Origin: Gorsachius magnificus
Lineage: Eukaryota; Chordata; Aves; Pelecaniformes; Ardeidae
Assembly: GCA_034008185.1 (NCBI GenBank)
Contig: CM067084.1
Location: 61,766,599 to 61,830,598 of the forward strand
Direction: 5' to 3'
Length of the DNA stretch: 64,000 nt
Below the pieces are notes generated by a model. That model saw nothing but the letters and a program-made list of their open reading frames with translations. It was not told the origin of the DNA and made no database searches. A program made the position numbers and the translations under genes. Shown piece by piece: positions 11,428 through 22,500 of this stretch; the stretch's first letter is position 1; the number at the start of each line of letters is the position of its first letter.

Positions 11428-11625
11428 CAGATCAGTTTTCTCAGGTCTTTGTGCACTCATTCTTGAAAAGCGTCAAGGATGGAGACTGCACAACTTCCCT
11501 GGGTGGCCTGTTCCACTGCCTGATTTTCCCCATGATGAAGAAGTTTCTCAGTTCTCACCAGTGCATCTGAGATTTTATGTTTGGTTTTGTTGAGAGCACC
11601 AAGTAGAAGAGGGGCAGTAAGGATT
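11428..11625 (-). mobile_element. Old CR1 3'-region fragment
   Basis: The stretch with GCGTCAAGGATGGAGACTGC, ACAACTTCCCTGGGTGGCCT and GTTCCACTGCCTGA reads, on the - strand, like the CR1 segment that encodes the C-terminal thumb and 3' end. It is heavily diverged and lacks the terminal octamers. Confidence 0.7.
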
Positions 11626-12436
11626 CTATGTGTCATGTTTTCATATGACATTGAAAGAAAAACAGTTTTTAAGGTGAAATTTCAAGAAAGAGGTATTTCA
11701 AGTGACCTGGAAAGAAAATTAATAAATATTGTCTAAAATTCTGTTAATCTAAATCCTGCCTCTACAGTTAGGTTCATCCTTTTAGTGGAGAAACCAGAGA
11801 CCATGCTTGCTTTCTAGTATAATTATATTGACCTAATTAAGTAATGACACACCAGGGATTAAAATATTTGGGTTGGTGGTTGTTGGGCTTTTTTCTTCAT
11901 GGAACTTCCAGCAAGCTATTCCAATTAGATAAGCCATCTGTGAGCTAGAAAATGTAACACTGTGTACTACAACTATAACTTTTGTCAGGATGGCAAGTGA
12001 GATACTGCGTAATTAGTAAGGCAGCACAATTGTCACTCTTCCCCTCAAACAAAAGGCAATAACCTTTGTCTGTATGGTGCCAATGAGCCCCACGTGAACG
12101 CTTTGTTCACAGTCACATCATTACCACAAAGATGTGTCTACAGTGAGACCTGAAAGAAGACAAATAATGTTACAGGATTTCTTCATATGTGAAGAAGGGA
12201 AAAAGGATTAGTTATGTAATGTTTATTAATAATTACTCAGAAGCTGAGACTGACTTACCCTAGATTAGTGTATCTTCATTATTCATCTTACCTCCCATGT
12301 CACGATCCTGACACGCATTCAGCATCAAAAAACCTAGTAGGGCATTTTGATACCTAAAGATCCCTAGACATCTGAAGTACCTCTCCTCTGCTTGGACAGC
12401 ATAAGTCACTTAAGAAAACAGGAGTCTCGCATATTC
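11626..12436. other. Unannotated DNA
   Basis: No recognisable gene or repeat between two old CR1 fragments. Confidence 0.55.
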
Positions 12437-13104
12437 CCAGTTAGTATCGGAATGCAGTGCTTAGTTTCAAGAGGTTTCAAGTTGGCAGTGGAACCTTGTG
12501 GAACTCCATATGGGAGTCTATTAGCAAGAGTGCAGCCAGCTCATCAAGGGAAGTGGTTATTCGTCACTGTTGTGCTGTTTGGAAGGACACACCTGGAGCA
12601 TTGTGTTTGTTTTTTGGCTCCTCAGTAAAAAAAAGATATTGACTGCCTGGAGTGAGGCCTTCAGGATGTCAGCAAGATGATAAAAGGAGCTGGGCTACGT
12701 AAAGAGTAAGATGCTAGGGGAGTTGGGTTAAGGAAAGAAAGCTAAGAGAGGATCTTATTGTTCACTTTGGCTACCTAGTGGGAGGTTACAGAGAAGATAG
12801 AGTCAGCTCCTTCTCAGAAGTGCACAGAAAAAAAAATGGGGCAGTAAACAACAGCTGCAGCAAAGGAAATTCTGATTAGATATTAGGGGAGAAAAAAATC
12901 ACAGTGAAGGTGATAAAACACTGAACCAGGTTGCCCAGAGACATTAAGGAATAACCATCCTTGGAGATGCTCAAAGCCCATCTGGCCAAGGCCCTGAACA
13001 ACCTGCTCTGACTTTGCAGTTGGCTCTGCTTTGAGGCCAGATCACTTCCCAGGGTTCCTGTTCAATCTTTTTTTTTTTTTTTTTTTTCTGTGATTATTAT
13101 ATGA
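12437..13104 (+). mobile_element. Old CR1 3' half, poly-T expansion in its tail
   Basis: The reading GRTHLEHCVCFLAPQ (about 12583-12628) matches the CR1 thumb block [15 protein letters not shown] carried by the copy at 5742-6533. Downstream, AACCAGGTTGCCCAGAG and ACAACCTGCTCTGAC follow the CR1 3' region, and the end CTGTGATTATTATATGA is a decayed octamer tail. A 20-base T run (13068-13087) has expanded just before that tail. Many indels are present and it is non-coding now. Confidence 0.78.
13068..13087. repeat. Poly-T tract, 20 bases, within an old CR1 tail
   Basis: Uninterrupted T run between TTCAATC and CTGTGATTATTATATGA. Confidence 0.9.
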
Positions 13105-14008
13105 CTATTATAACTCCATGTTTAAAGTATTCTATTTTTAGCTGTGTTTTTAGCCATTACTGACCCTTTCTGGTCTAGCCTAATAGGTTAGCACTGAGGC
13201 TGTTTCCAGAGTTGAAAGGTTCACACAAGATTTTTAAAACTACTGGTCTCACACAAGGTTATCTGATCCACTGAGTTAGCAAACAGCTAGGAAAAGCCCT
13301 TTGAGAATGTAAAGGGCTGTTTCTATGGGAGGTCTAGATCAGATTGCCATGGACTAGCTGATAGAAAGTAACAGACCAAGTTACTTTCTAGTACTAAATT
13401 AGGGATAAAGCGAGGCACGGTACAGGAATGAGCAGAGGAAATTGGAGGCAGCACTGGGCAGCCATACTAGCAGCACTGGGCCAAAAGTACCAGACTGACA
13501 GAATGAAGAAAGCCACAGACAGAACTTGAGGAAAGACTCATAAGCAGCAGCAGCAACTGACCAGTTTGTGTACTCGGTGGCACTGAACTGTGAATAAAAC
13601 ATGAAGGCATCATACCCATTATCACCCTGCCACAGGCAGTTTTAGCTACAAGGGATTCAAAAAGTGGCATGACTGTGTAACAAGAACTATGCTAACAGGA
13701 ACAAATAGCAACTACATGGAGATATTCTGGGTTAAATCATCTGAGCAGTTATGTCTAAGGTTAAAAAAATTGTTCAAGTCACAAGGTAACATGGCCTAGA
13801 TAGATAATAAGACAGAATAAATCAATCAAAATCTCATTTATATAAAATTTCATTCATGTAGCTGCTTCTTTCAGTTAGTTAAATGCTGTGCAAATGGAAA
13901 GGTGATGCAGATGGATCTTATAACACAGGTTAGAAAGGTGGCAGATTAGTTTCAAGGTAGATAAAGTAATAGTAATAAATAAAGTATGAAGTAATGTGCT
14001 GAATTAAA
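13105..14008. other. Unannotated DNA
   Basis: No recognised gene or repeat. The two overlapping - strand frames of 67 codons around 13399-13670 show no motif. Confidence 0.55.
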
Positions 14009-14405
14009 AATAGAATCATGGAATCATAGAATGGTTTAGGTTGGAAGAAACCTTTAAAGATCGTCTAGTCCAAACCCCTTACCATGGGCAGGGACATCTT
14101 CCACTAGATTAAGTTGCTCAAAGCCCTATCCAACCTGGGCTTCAATGTTTCCATGGATGGGGCATCCACAATTTCTCTGGGAAACCTGTTCCAGTGCCTC
14201 ACCACCCTCATCATAAAAATATTCTTCCTTAAGTCTGATCTAAATTTACTCTCATTCTGTTTAAAACCATTGTCCTTTGTCCTGTCACTATAGGTTCTGA
14301 TAAAAAGTCTCTCTCTGTCTTCCTTATAAGGCCCCTTTAAGTATTGAAAGGCCACAGTAAGATGTCCCCAGAGCCTCCTCTTTTCCAGGCTGAACAACCC
14401 CAGCA
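14009..14405 (-). mobile_element. 5'-truncated CR1 LINE, 3' end
   Basis: On the - strand the element ends at about 14009-14030 with ATTCTATGATTCCATGATTC, a slightly decayed octamer pair. It is truncated at about 14405 within the [10 protein letters not shown] block. Intermediate age: the reading frame is open but substituted. Confidence 0.93.
14104..14405 (-). pseudogene. CR1 ORF2 C-terminus (fragment)
   Basis: The - strand reads [53 protein letters not shown] and RLDRALSNLI, which is the normal C-terminal end of CR1 ORF2. The open frame continues upstream to 14553, but that part is flanking sequence with no CR1 similarity. It gives a second in-window reference for the correct C-terminal frame (RVVRHWNRFPRE), which the young copies at 6630 and 15169 have lost. 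Confidence 0.9.
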
Positions 14406-15168
14406 ACGATATCCTCAGAAGTAGAGTTTTACATATGTGAATATTTGAAAGACCTAGCACAGCAAAAGTATTAAGTAGCATTTTCATTTGCTTGGTACTG
14501 ATTAACAAATGGGGCTCTGTATTTCTCCACATTTTCCCTTGAACCCTACTCATTGCTTCTTAATTTTATGTTCAATGTGTACTAAATACAAAAGTAAAAG
14601 TAATTCTGTGAAGTAAAACATTGTAATTTGTGCCCATCTAGAGCATAAACAATTTTCTATATTTTATAAGCAGATATTATTGTAGATGTCATCTAATGTT
14701 GCAACCAAGATAAACTCAGAAAAGTGAATTTTCAAGAACAGTATCTCATCTGTTTGGTTGTTTGCTTGGTTTTTGTTTCCCCTTTTTCATGTAACCCAGT
14801 GATTTATAATTGTTTTTGTCTGATTGTTTAAAATCTCCTTTACTCTCTCATTTTAGCTAAGTTTTCCCAATATTTTTCCATAATATGGAGCCTGACTGAT
14901 ATTGGAATAGAAAGAATTTCATGGTATATCTTTCAGTTTGCAGCTTAGTCAGCAAATAGTTTGGCTGAACTTTAAGGATACTCTATTATAGTAGATTTTT
15001 GTTAGGTAAAGCCAATCATAAATGTGTCTACGGATCTCATGGTTCTCTGTAAAGTGGAACTGCAGTGGAAACCAGAGGCAAATACATAAGAGCTTTTAGA
15101 GTTTTCCATTGTTCTGCGCAAATTTGTAAGAGCTTGCCCCTTCCAAATTAGAAAAGGGAGATGAACAT
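14406..15168. other. Unannotated DNA
   Basis: AT-rich sequence between two CR1 insertions; nothing recognised. Confidence 0.55.
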
Positions 15169-15224
15169 AATCATAGAATCATAGAATCATAGAATCATAG
15201 AATGTTTTGGGTTGGAAGGGACCC

Positions 15225-18200
15225 CTAGAGGTCATCTAGTCCAACCCCCCTGCAGGGAGCAGGGACACCACTAACTAGATCAGGTTGCTCAGAGCCCCAT
15301 CCAACCTGACCTTGAATGTTTCCAGGGATGGGGCCTCCACCACCTCTCTGGGCAACCTGTTCCAGTGTTTCACCACCCTCGTTGTAAAGAATTTCCTCCT
15401 TTATATCCAGTCTAAACCTACCCTGCTTCAGTTTAAAACCATTACCCCTTGTCCTGTCACAGCTGGCCCTACTAAAAAGATTATCCCCATCTTTCCTATA
15501 GGCCCCCTTTAGATACTGAAAGGCCGTAATCAGGTCTCCCCGCAGCCTTCTCTTCTCCAGACTGAACAAGCCCAACTCCCTCAGCCTGTCCTCATAAGAG
15601 TGGTGCTCCAGCCCTTGGATCAGTTTTGTAGGCCTCCTCTGGACGCGCTCCAACAGTTCCATGTCCTTCTTGTGCTGAGGGCTCCAGAGCTGGACGCAGT
15701 ACTCCAGGTGAGGTCTCACCAGAGCAGAGTAGAGGGGCAGAATCCCCTCCCTCGACCTGCTGGCCACGCTTCTCCTGATGCAGCCCAGGGTACGGTTGGC
15801 CTTCTGGGCTGCCAGCGCACATTGCCGGCTCATGTCCAGCTTTTCATCCACCAGCATGCCCAAGTCCCTCTCGGCAGGGCTGCTCTCGATCCTTTCTTCC
15901 CCCAGCCTGTACCGATACCGGGGGTTACCCCGACCCAGGTGCAGGACCTTGCACTTGGCCTTGTTGAACCTCATGAGGTTCACACAGGCCCACCTCTCCA
16001 GCCTGTCCAGGTCTCTCTGGATGACATCCCGTCCTTCTGGTGTGTCAACCGCACCACTCAGTTTGGTGTCGTCCACAAACTTGCTGAGGGTGCATTCGAT
16101 CTCACTGTCTAACTCATTGATGAATATATTGAACAGCACCGGTCCCAGTACGGACCCCTGAGGGACACCACTCGTCACCGGTCTCCATCCGGACATCGAG
16201 CCATTGACCACTACCCTCTGGATGCGGCCATCCAGCCAGTTCCTTATCCACCAAACAGTCCACCCATCAAATCCATAGCTCTCCAATTTAGAGAGAAGGA
16301 TGTTGTGGGGGACCGTGTCAAAGGCTTTGCAGAAGTCCAGATAGATGACATCCATTGGTTTTCCCTTATCCACTGATACTGTCAGACCATCATAGAAAGA
16401 CACTAGGTTCGTCAGGCAGGACTTGCCCTTGGTGAAGCCATGCTGGCTATCTCAAATTATCTCCCTGGCCTCCATGTGCCTTAGCATAGCTTCTAGGAGG
16501 ATGTGTTCCATGATCTTCCCAGGCACAGAGGTAAGGCTGACAGGTCGGTAGTTCCCAGGGTCTTCCTTTCTACCCTTTTTGAAAATGGGCACAATGTTTC
16601 CCTTTTTCCAGTCACCAGGGACTTCACCTGACTGCCATGACTTTTCAAATATCATGGAGAGTGGCTTGGCGACTACATTGGCCAATTCCCTCAGGACTCT
16701 GGGATGCATCTCATCAGGTCCCATGGACTTATGTGCGTTCAGGTTCCTCAGGTGGTCACGAACCTGATCTTCTCCTACAGCAGGAAGGGTTTTGCCCTCC
16801 CGACCCCCCTCATGCCATCCATCAACTCGGGTGGGGTGGGGAGAGAGGTTCCCAGTGAAGACTGACGCAAAAAAGTTGTTGAGTACCTCAGCCTTCTCCT
16901 CATCTGCTGTTACCAGCTTGCCAGTCTCGCTCATCAGCGGGGGTACGCTTTCTTTAATCATCCTTTTCTGGCTGATATACCTGTAGAAACCCTTCTTGTT
17001 ATTCTTTGCATCCCTAGCCAAGTTTAGCTCCAGCTGAGCCTTGGCTTTCCTGACCCCATTCCTACACAACCGGACCGCGTCCCTATACTCTTCCCAGGAT
17101 GCCTGTCCCTGCTTCCACTGCCTGTGCAGTTCCCTCTTCCTCCTTAGTTTGACCAGCATCTCTTGTCTCAGCCATGCCGGTCTCTTCCCTGCTTTGCCCG
17201 ATTTCTTACACCTGGGGATCGAGAGCTCTTGCGCTCTGTGGATCACTTCCTTAAAGATCTGCCAGCTCTGTTCTGTTCCCCTGTCCCTGAGGACCGTTTC
17301 CCAGGGAGTCCTTCCGACTATCTCCTTGAGGAGCTGGAAGTTTGCTTTTCTAAAATTCAGGGTCCTGACTACACTCTTCATTCTTCCCATTTCCCTCTGG
17401 AGCGTGAGCTCTACCAGCGCATGATCACTGCAACCCAAGCTGCCTCCGATCTTGACATTTCTGACGAGCTCACTTGCATTGGTGACCACCAGGTCCAGTA
17501 TCGCATCCCCTCGGGTAGGGGTGTCTATTACCTGGCTTAAGAGAAATCTGCTGGATTGCCTACAGCTTGCCGTGTTGGTTTTCCAGCAGTTGTCAGGGTG
17601 GTTGAAGTCCCTCAGGAGGACAAGAGCCTGCGAGCACGAAGCCTCCCGGAGTTGGAGGAAGAACGCTTCGTCAGTCGGCTCCTCTTGATCTGGCGGTCTG
17701 TAGTAGACACCAACCACCAGGTTCCCTTTGTTGCTTCTTTCTCTGATTCTTATCCATAAGCTTTCGACCTGCTCGTGGCTATTCTTCAGGGCCAGCTCTT
17801 CACACTCTAATGATTTCTTGATGTAAAGGGCAATGCCTCCGCCCCTCCTTCCTCGCCTGTCCCTTCTGAACAGCCTGTAGCCATCAATAGCTACATTCCA
17901 GTCGTGGGATTCATCCCACCAAGTTTCCGTAATGGCGATCAGGTCGTAGCTTTCTAGCAGCACGATAGCTTCCAACTCCTCTTGTTTGTTTCCCATGCTG
18001 CGCGCGTTTGTATAGAGGCATTTCATCTGAGCTGTCGGCCTCGTCACCTTCATAGCAGAACACCCCTCATTTACTTTGTGGTGTTTCACGGGCTTTTCCT
18101 TGTTGGCTCCTACTACCTCAGGAGCCTCTGGCTCACCTCTGCCAGACGTCAACTTCTCTGCAGTGCCCCTGGCACACTGCTGGGCAACAGGTTGAAGGCT

Positions 18201-18287
18201 CATACTAGCCCCCAGCCCCTCTAACCTTTGCGTTTCATCCCCTAGCCTGTCACTGGCAAGCCCGATAGGTTCCCCTTCCCCCTTCAC
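15225..18287 (-). pseudogene. CR1 ORF2: endonuclease-reverse transcriptase, one in-frame stop
   Basis: The frame is open for 1021 codons apart from one TGA at 16452-16454; the first in-frame ATG is at about 18203. Numbered from 18287, the endonuclease has Asn94 ([16 protein letters not shown]), Glu121 ([10 protein letters not shown]), GVYYRPP at about 193, Asp227 and Asn229 (LLRDFNHPD, with Arg226 where Gly is usual) and SDH at 287-289. The reverse transcriptase follows with NYRPVSLTS before the stop and [28 protein letters not shown] and KFVDDTKL after it. The protein would nick target DNA and copy element RNA at the nick. The sister copy at 6630 has CGA at the stop position, so the break looks like a CpG C-to-T transition. 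The endonuclease loop after QSSRF is about seven residues shorter than in the older copy at 2757. The C-terminus is frameshifted near 15400, as in the sister copy. Confidence 0.9.
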
Positions 18288-18370
18288 ACCTAGTTTAAAG
18301 CCCTGTCAATGAGCCCCGCAAGCTCCTGGGCAAAGACGCTCTTCCCCCTTTGAGAAAGCTGGCTCCCATT

Positions 18371-19399
18371 TCACTTGAGCAAGCCCGGTGCCTTGTAGAC
18401 CATCCCGTGGTCAAAGAACCCAAAGTTGTGGCGGCGACACCAGTCGCGAAGCCACATGTTAATAGATTGAGTCTGCTCGTATTGTCCCGTGTCTCTGTCC
18501 ACCACTGGAAGGAGCGAGGAAAAAATAACCTGCGCTCCAGATCCCTTCACTAATCGCCCCAAGGCTTTGAATTCTTTTTTGATTACCCTCGGGCTACTTA
18601 CTGCTACTTCATCGGCACCCACATGGAAGAGGAGCAAGGTATAGTAGTCCGAGGGTCGGACCAGGCTAGGAAGTTTCCTAGCAATGTCTCTAACCCAGGC
18701 TCCTGGGAGGCAGCAGACCTCCCTAAGAGCAGGGTCTGCCCGGCATATCGGTCCCTCCGTTCCCCTCAGATGGGAATCTCCCACTACTATCACCCACCTC
18801 CTCTTCCTCGTGGATGTAGTGGTGATATGACGGGGAGGTCTTTCCGATTTTTGTGTCTCCTGTGACGTGGATAGGTCTACACCTACCTCATGCACCACCT
18901 TGTCTTCCACCTCTAGAGCCTCATACCTGTTATGCAGAGGCACCTGGGGAGAAGTGGTGGGCAAGGGAAGGGTTCTCCTCCTGCCCCGACTGCAGACCAG
19001 TTTCCACTCACTGTTCTCTCTTGAGGCCCTTCCTTCATCCTGGAGGGGGGGGGATACTAGTTCCCTTTGATCCCAGGCCTTTTTTGGTGGCTGTTCCTGC
19101 ACAGGTTTCTGGGACAACAGGGTGCGGCTCCACCAGTCAATTTCCTGCTCCGCTTCCCTGATGCTCCGTAGCCTGTCCACCTCTTCTCTCAGCTCCACCA
19201 CCAGGCAGAGTAGGTAGTCTACTTGATCGCATCTTATGCAGGTGCTGCCTTTGCTGGTGTCCGTTTCCAGCGCCAGCTGGTGGCACTCCCTGCAGCCGGA
19301 GGCCTGTACAGCCGCATGCTTTCCAAGGCCCTCAGTCTGCGTTGAGGCATCTGTTCTGACCAGCAGTTTAGAGGTAGCCTTCTGACGGCGGGGTGCCAT
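18371..19399 (-). pseudogene. CR1 ORF1: zinc-finger/coiled-coil plus esterase-like protein, early stop
   Basis: I place the start at the ATG at 19399 because it sits in a strong Kozak context (CCGGCCATGG) and begins MAPRRQKATSK, followed by the DASTQTE motif typical of CR1 ORF1. The open frame extends 35 codons upstream without a better start. The 342-residue product shows CxxC pairs at Cys36/39 and Cys54/57, a Leu-rich likely coiled coil at about 58-85, and an SGNH-esterase-like domain from about residue 200 with the GDSH nucleophile block (Ser about 209). ORF1 proteins bind element RNA in a ribonucleoprotein. Oddities: the block usually written GTND reads GADE, and a TGA at 18371-18373 cuts the frame about 30 codons early. 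Beyond that stop the same frame runs to a natural TAG at 18290-18292, and the position expected to hold the DxxH His reads Gln. The esterase is probably inactive. Confidence 0.85.
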
Positions 19400-19597
19400 G
19401 GCCGGGCTTCCTCTTAGCAGCTGAGTTTCCTGAGCGTACCTCGGCACTCGGGGGAGGGCCCTCGCCTTGCCCGTGCCCCCTGCCCACGCGCACTGCCTGC
19501 GCAAACTGCCACGCCACGCCCTTCTGACGCACCACGCCCTGTTTGCCCGCCCTGTTCGCCACGCTCTGGGTCACTCGTGCTCCCTGGGGACTGCTTT
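19400..19597 (-). promoter_or_regulatory. CR1 5' leader / likely internal promoter
   Basis: This GC-rich segment with frequent CG and GGGCG words lies directly upstream of the ORF1 start. CR1-type LINEs carry their promoter in this leader. The role here is inferred from position and composition; I see no TATA box. Confidence 0.5.
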
Positions 19598-22500
19598 TTC
19601 TAAAACATCTGGAAACATGACTGTAAATATCTTCCCTATCCAAAATATTCCAGTGCCACAAATAACCATGTCATCCTTCCATCTTCTTTTAGTAAAATAT
19701 CAACTCTGGATTAATGAATAAGTTGATAGAAGGGGGTCGAGGGGAGAAGAAAGAACAAAAGAATAGACTACTAGTTTCAGGGTAGAAAATCTTATACTAC
19801 TCATGTTATATATGGACCACCAAAATTTTTTATTAGCTGACTGCTCACAGTTAATGGTTTAGATGCACAGAGGCATTAGCAATTAAAGATTAGTTCTTTT
19901 GCCCCATAATTCAAAGCATAGATATGAAAATAAGGAAAAAATCAATTTATTCAGTTATAATTGGCATTGATGCTATTATTAATACATTTCAACTGTAACA
20001 AGAAAAAACTGCAACTAAGTCTCAGCAGTCCATAAATCCACATGCAAAATTTCTTTTTTTTCACTAGACTTAGCAAAACACCTGTTAGGAAGTGGCAGTT
20101 TTTATTACTACTCTAAGAGTTGTTCAGGCATTAGAATATATGAGGTTTGGCAGTACTGATTCATCAGGTAAGAAATCTGTTTCCTGCATTAAAATAGAAA
20201 CACAGGAACAAAGGATTGTGATATATGGAGAGAAGTGCAAATGAAAAAATAGAAGAAAATTCAATTTCTCTGACATAACATGTATGAATGTATTTCTATG
20301 CTATCATCTATTGATAGTACTGTCTATTATGAGGTGAAAAAGCATTGAATATATTGACTTAAAATATATATAGGCCAGATAAAAAAGAAAAAAACCAAAA
20401 GATGAATGTCAATATTTTCTGATTAAACAAGTCTTTTGCTAAAACTAAAATAGTTAGATCATTCTGACTTTAAGCATATACTTCAGCTAGAATCAATAAT
20501 GAATAACTACATTTGTATTGACAAGAATGTACTAATAATTAAGTTATTATCAGAGTTTCAGTGTATGAAATAAAAAGAGAGTATCTTTATTAATTTGTCT
20601 CATTATGAAAAGTAATTATTCTATCTTACTAGTTTCTGTGCTTAGCAGGGCACATATTAGACCAAGCACCATCAATAATCACCTGCCATACTCTATTCAT
20701 TTCTTTAATGTAATCTTTTCTTTGTTCTGCAATTAAAGATTAATGCAGTTGTATAGTTACTAGTGGAATTATGTAATGGCAGTATTTTGTTCTTGCAATA
20801 TGCTATTTGTCTTTACTCTGGAGGAAGAATTATAAGCAAATATTTATATAACTGAAAACATTACTTGGTGAATTTTGGGACATTTCAGCAAAATCCATAA
20901 GCAGATTTTTCAGTTAACAACTAAACAATATCCATTCTGATCTAATTGTGAAGCATACCTCTGCATGTTTCTACTAGTAATAAGATTTACACTGCTTTTA
21001 TTTCTATTTGAACTGTAGAAATAATAAAATTGTAAGAAAATGAAGGTAGATTCTCTTCTCTTTCTTACTCAGTCAATGAAGTGATTTAATTAAAATGTCT
21101 TAAGTCAAAATCCTCTATCAGCCTATTCAGAGATGAACAGTTTCACACCTATTACACAGAGTTAGGTCAGTTATACTGGTGATGGTAATTCAGCTGGATA
21201 CAATGGAATTTGTTTTGCAGACTCAAAGAGATAAGAAATATTTTGACTTATGAGAAGCATTAACTTGGATCACAAATTAATCAAGTTTGTTCACTTTTGA
21301 AAATGCATGAAGCCTATACAGTTTGAATTGAGACCAAGGTTTTACATGTGAGAGCTGGATTGTGGAATAATGGCCTTATTCCAAAACATATTGAGGCAAT
21401 AAAAAGAAATTATCAACACACTGTTAAACCTACTTCTTTGAGTATTTCCTGATTATAAAATGGAAGTAAAGCACTTTCTAGGAATTCAAATGCCTTGCCT
21501 GTAATAGAGTCCCATATTCTTACAGTCCTAATGGTAATCTACCAGGTCAAAGATCTCAGATCTCTGATCCACTCTGAGCCGTTAATATAAAGATATCAGA
21601 TTAATTTTACTTTTCTTCAGGAGGATTATTCAGTGGTAAATGACATTTCTGTAGCTCCTCCATTTCTTTTTTACACTTGACAGCCTTGCTTCAGATTATA
21701 GCATTAATCATTTCCATAAAATCACAATGTCTATTATCAGCTAAGTTGTCTGAATAACTGAAGAAAAGCAGACAGAGCTTAATATATTTTCTTAAAGAAA
21801 AGAAAAACTACTATTTCTGGAACAAAGTTTATGTTCTTTATACAATTCAGTGCACTGTTAAGAAATAGATTTAAGTAGTTTCTACTGTTAAAAGCAGTAC
21901 TGGAAAGAAGCAGCTTTTTTTTTTTTATGAAATGCAATTTTAATTGTTTTTAAGCACTTTCTGTTGCATGACTCTTAGTATTTCAATATTTGGGTTTTTT
22001 TTCCCTATAATTTAACCATAAACCCTCTTTATTTGTTAATGAAACTACTTGGACTGCATTTGGAATCCAGGGGAACTGACTTATACTTAGTAATATGTTG
22101 GTTGGCACAGCTCAGGTGAATACTGCCCTAAGCCCTTCTCCATCTGACAAAGCACTACCCTGGCAACGGAGATGGCTAAGCAGAATATGTATTCACTCTT
22201 GGGCCATCACAGTTTGCAGACAGAATATTAAAGTAGCATTGGTCCTCCGTAGTCCACCAGCAGATTTGTGTCAGCTTCCTAAATTTCTTTAAGCAGCTTA
22301 TACTAATATTCTAGGCTGTAAACATGTCAGGAGTGAACAAGTATCCCATTTAGGATATAAATATCCCATTCAGGATAGATTCAGGATACCCATATGTTTG
22401 GAAAAATATATTTTGTCAGATGGTCAAGGTAAAGAGCTAGGACTGCTTATCACTTCAGCTACCCCAGATACTTCTTGCTGTGAATTAGCACCTCTGTAAT

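Larger units (their letters stand above)
15169..19597 (-). mobile_element. Near full-length young CR1 LINE (copy D of the inverted pair)
   Basis: About 4.4 kb, close to the usual length of a complete CR1. On the - strand it has a GC- and CpG-rich 5' leader (about 19597-19400), ORF1 (19399-18371), ORF2 (about 18287-15225) and a short 3' tail ending in four ATTCTATG octamers (15169-15202). CpG sites in the leader are largely intact, in contrast to the decayed old LTR at 130-1215, so the insertion is recent. The 5' boundary is placed where GC-rich sequence gives way to AT-rich flank (GGGGACTGC/TTTTTCTAAAAC) and is uncertain by about 20 bases. No clear target-site duplication is visible. Its last 1.87 kb is nearly identical to the copy at 6630-8498. 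Confidence 0.95.

Noticed and set aside
15600..16161. Antisense frames of 170 and 127 codons in the young CR1, repeated identically in the copy at 7523-8084
   Set aside because: They are mirror frames of the GC-rich ORF2 coding strand. Identity between the copies reflects identity of the DNA, not selection on an antisense protein.
6534..19597. Local inverted duplication explaining the CR1 pair
   Set aside because: Similarity stops at the CR1 boundaries and the flanks are unrelated, so two insertions explain it better.
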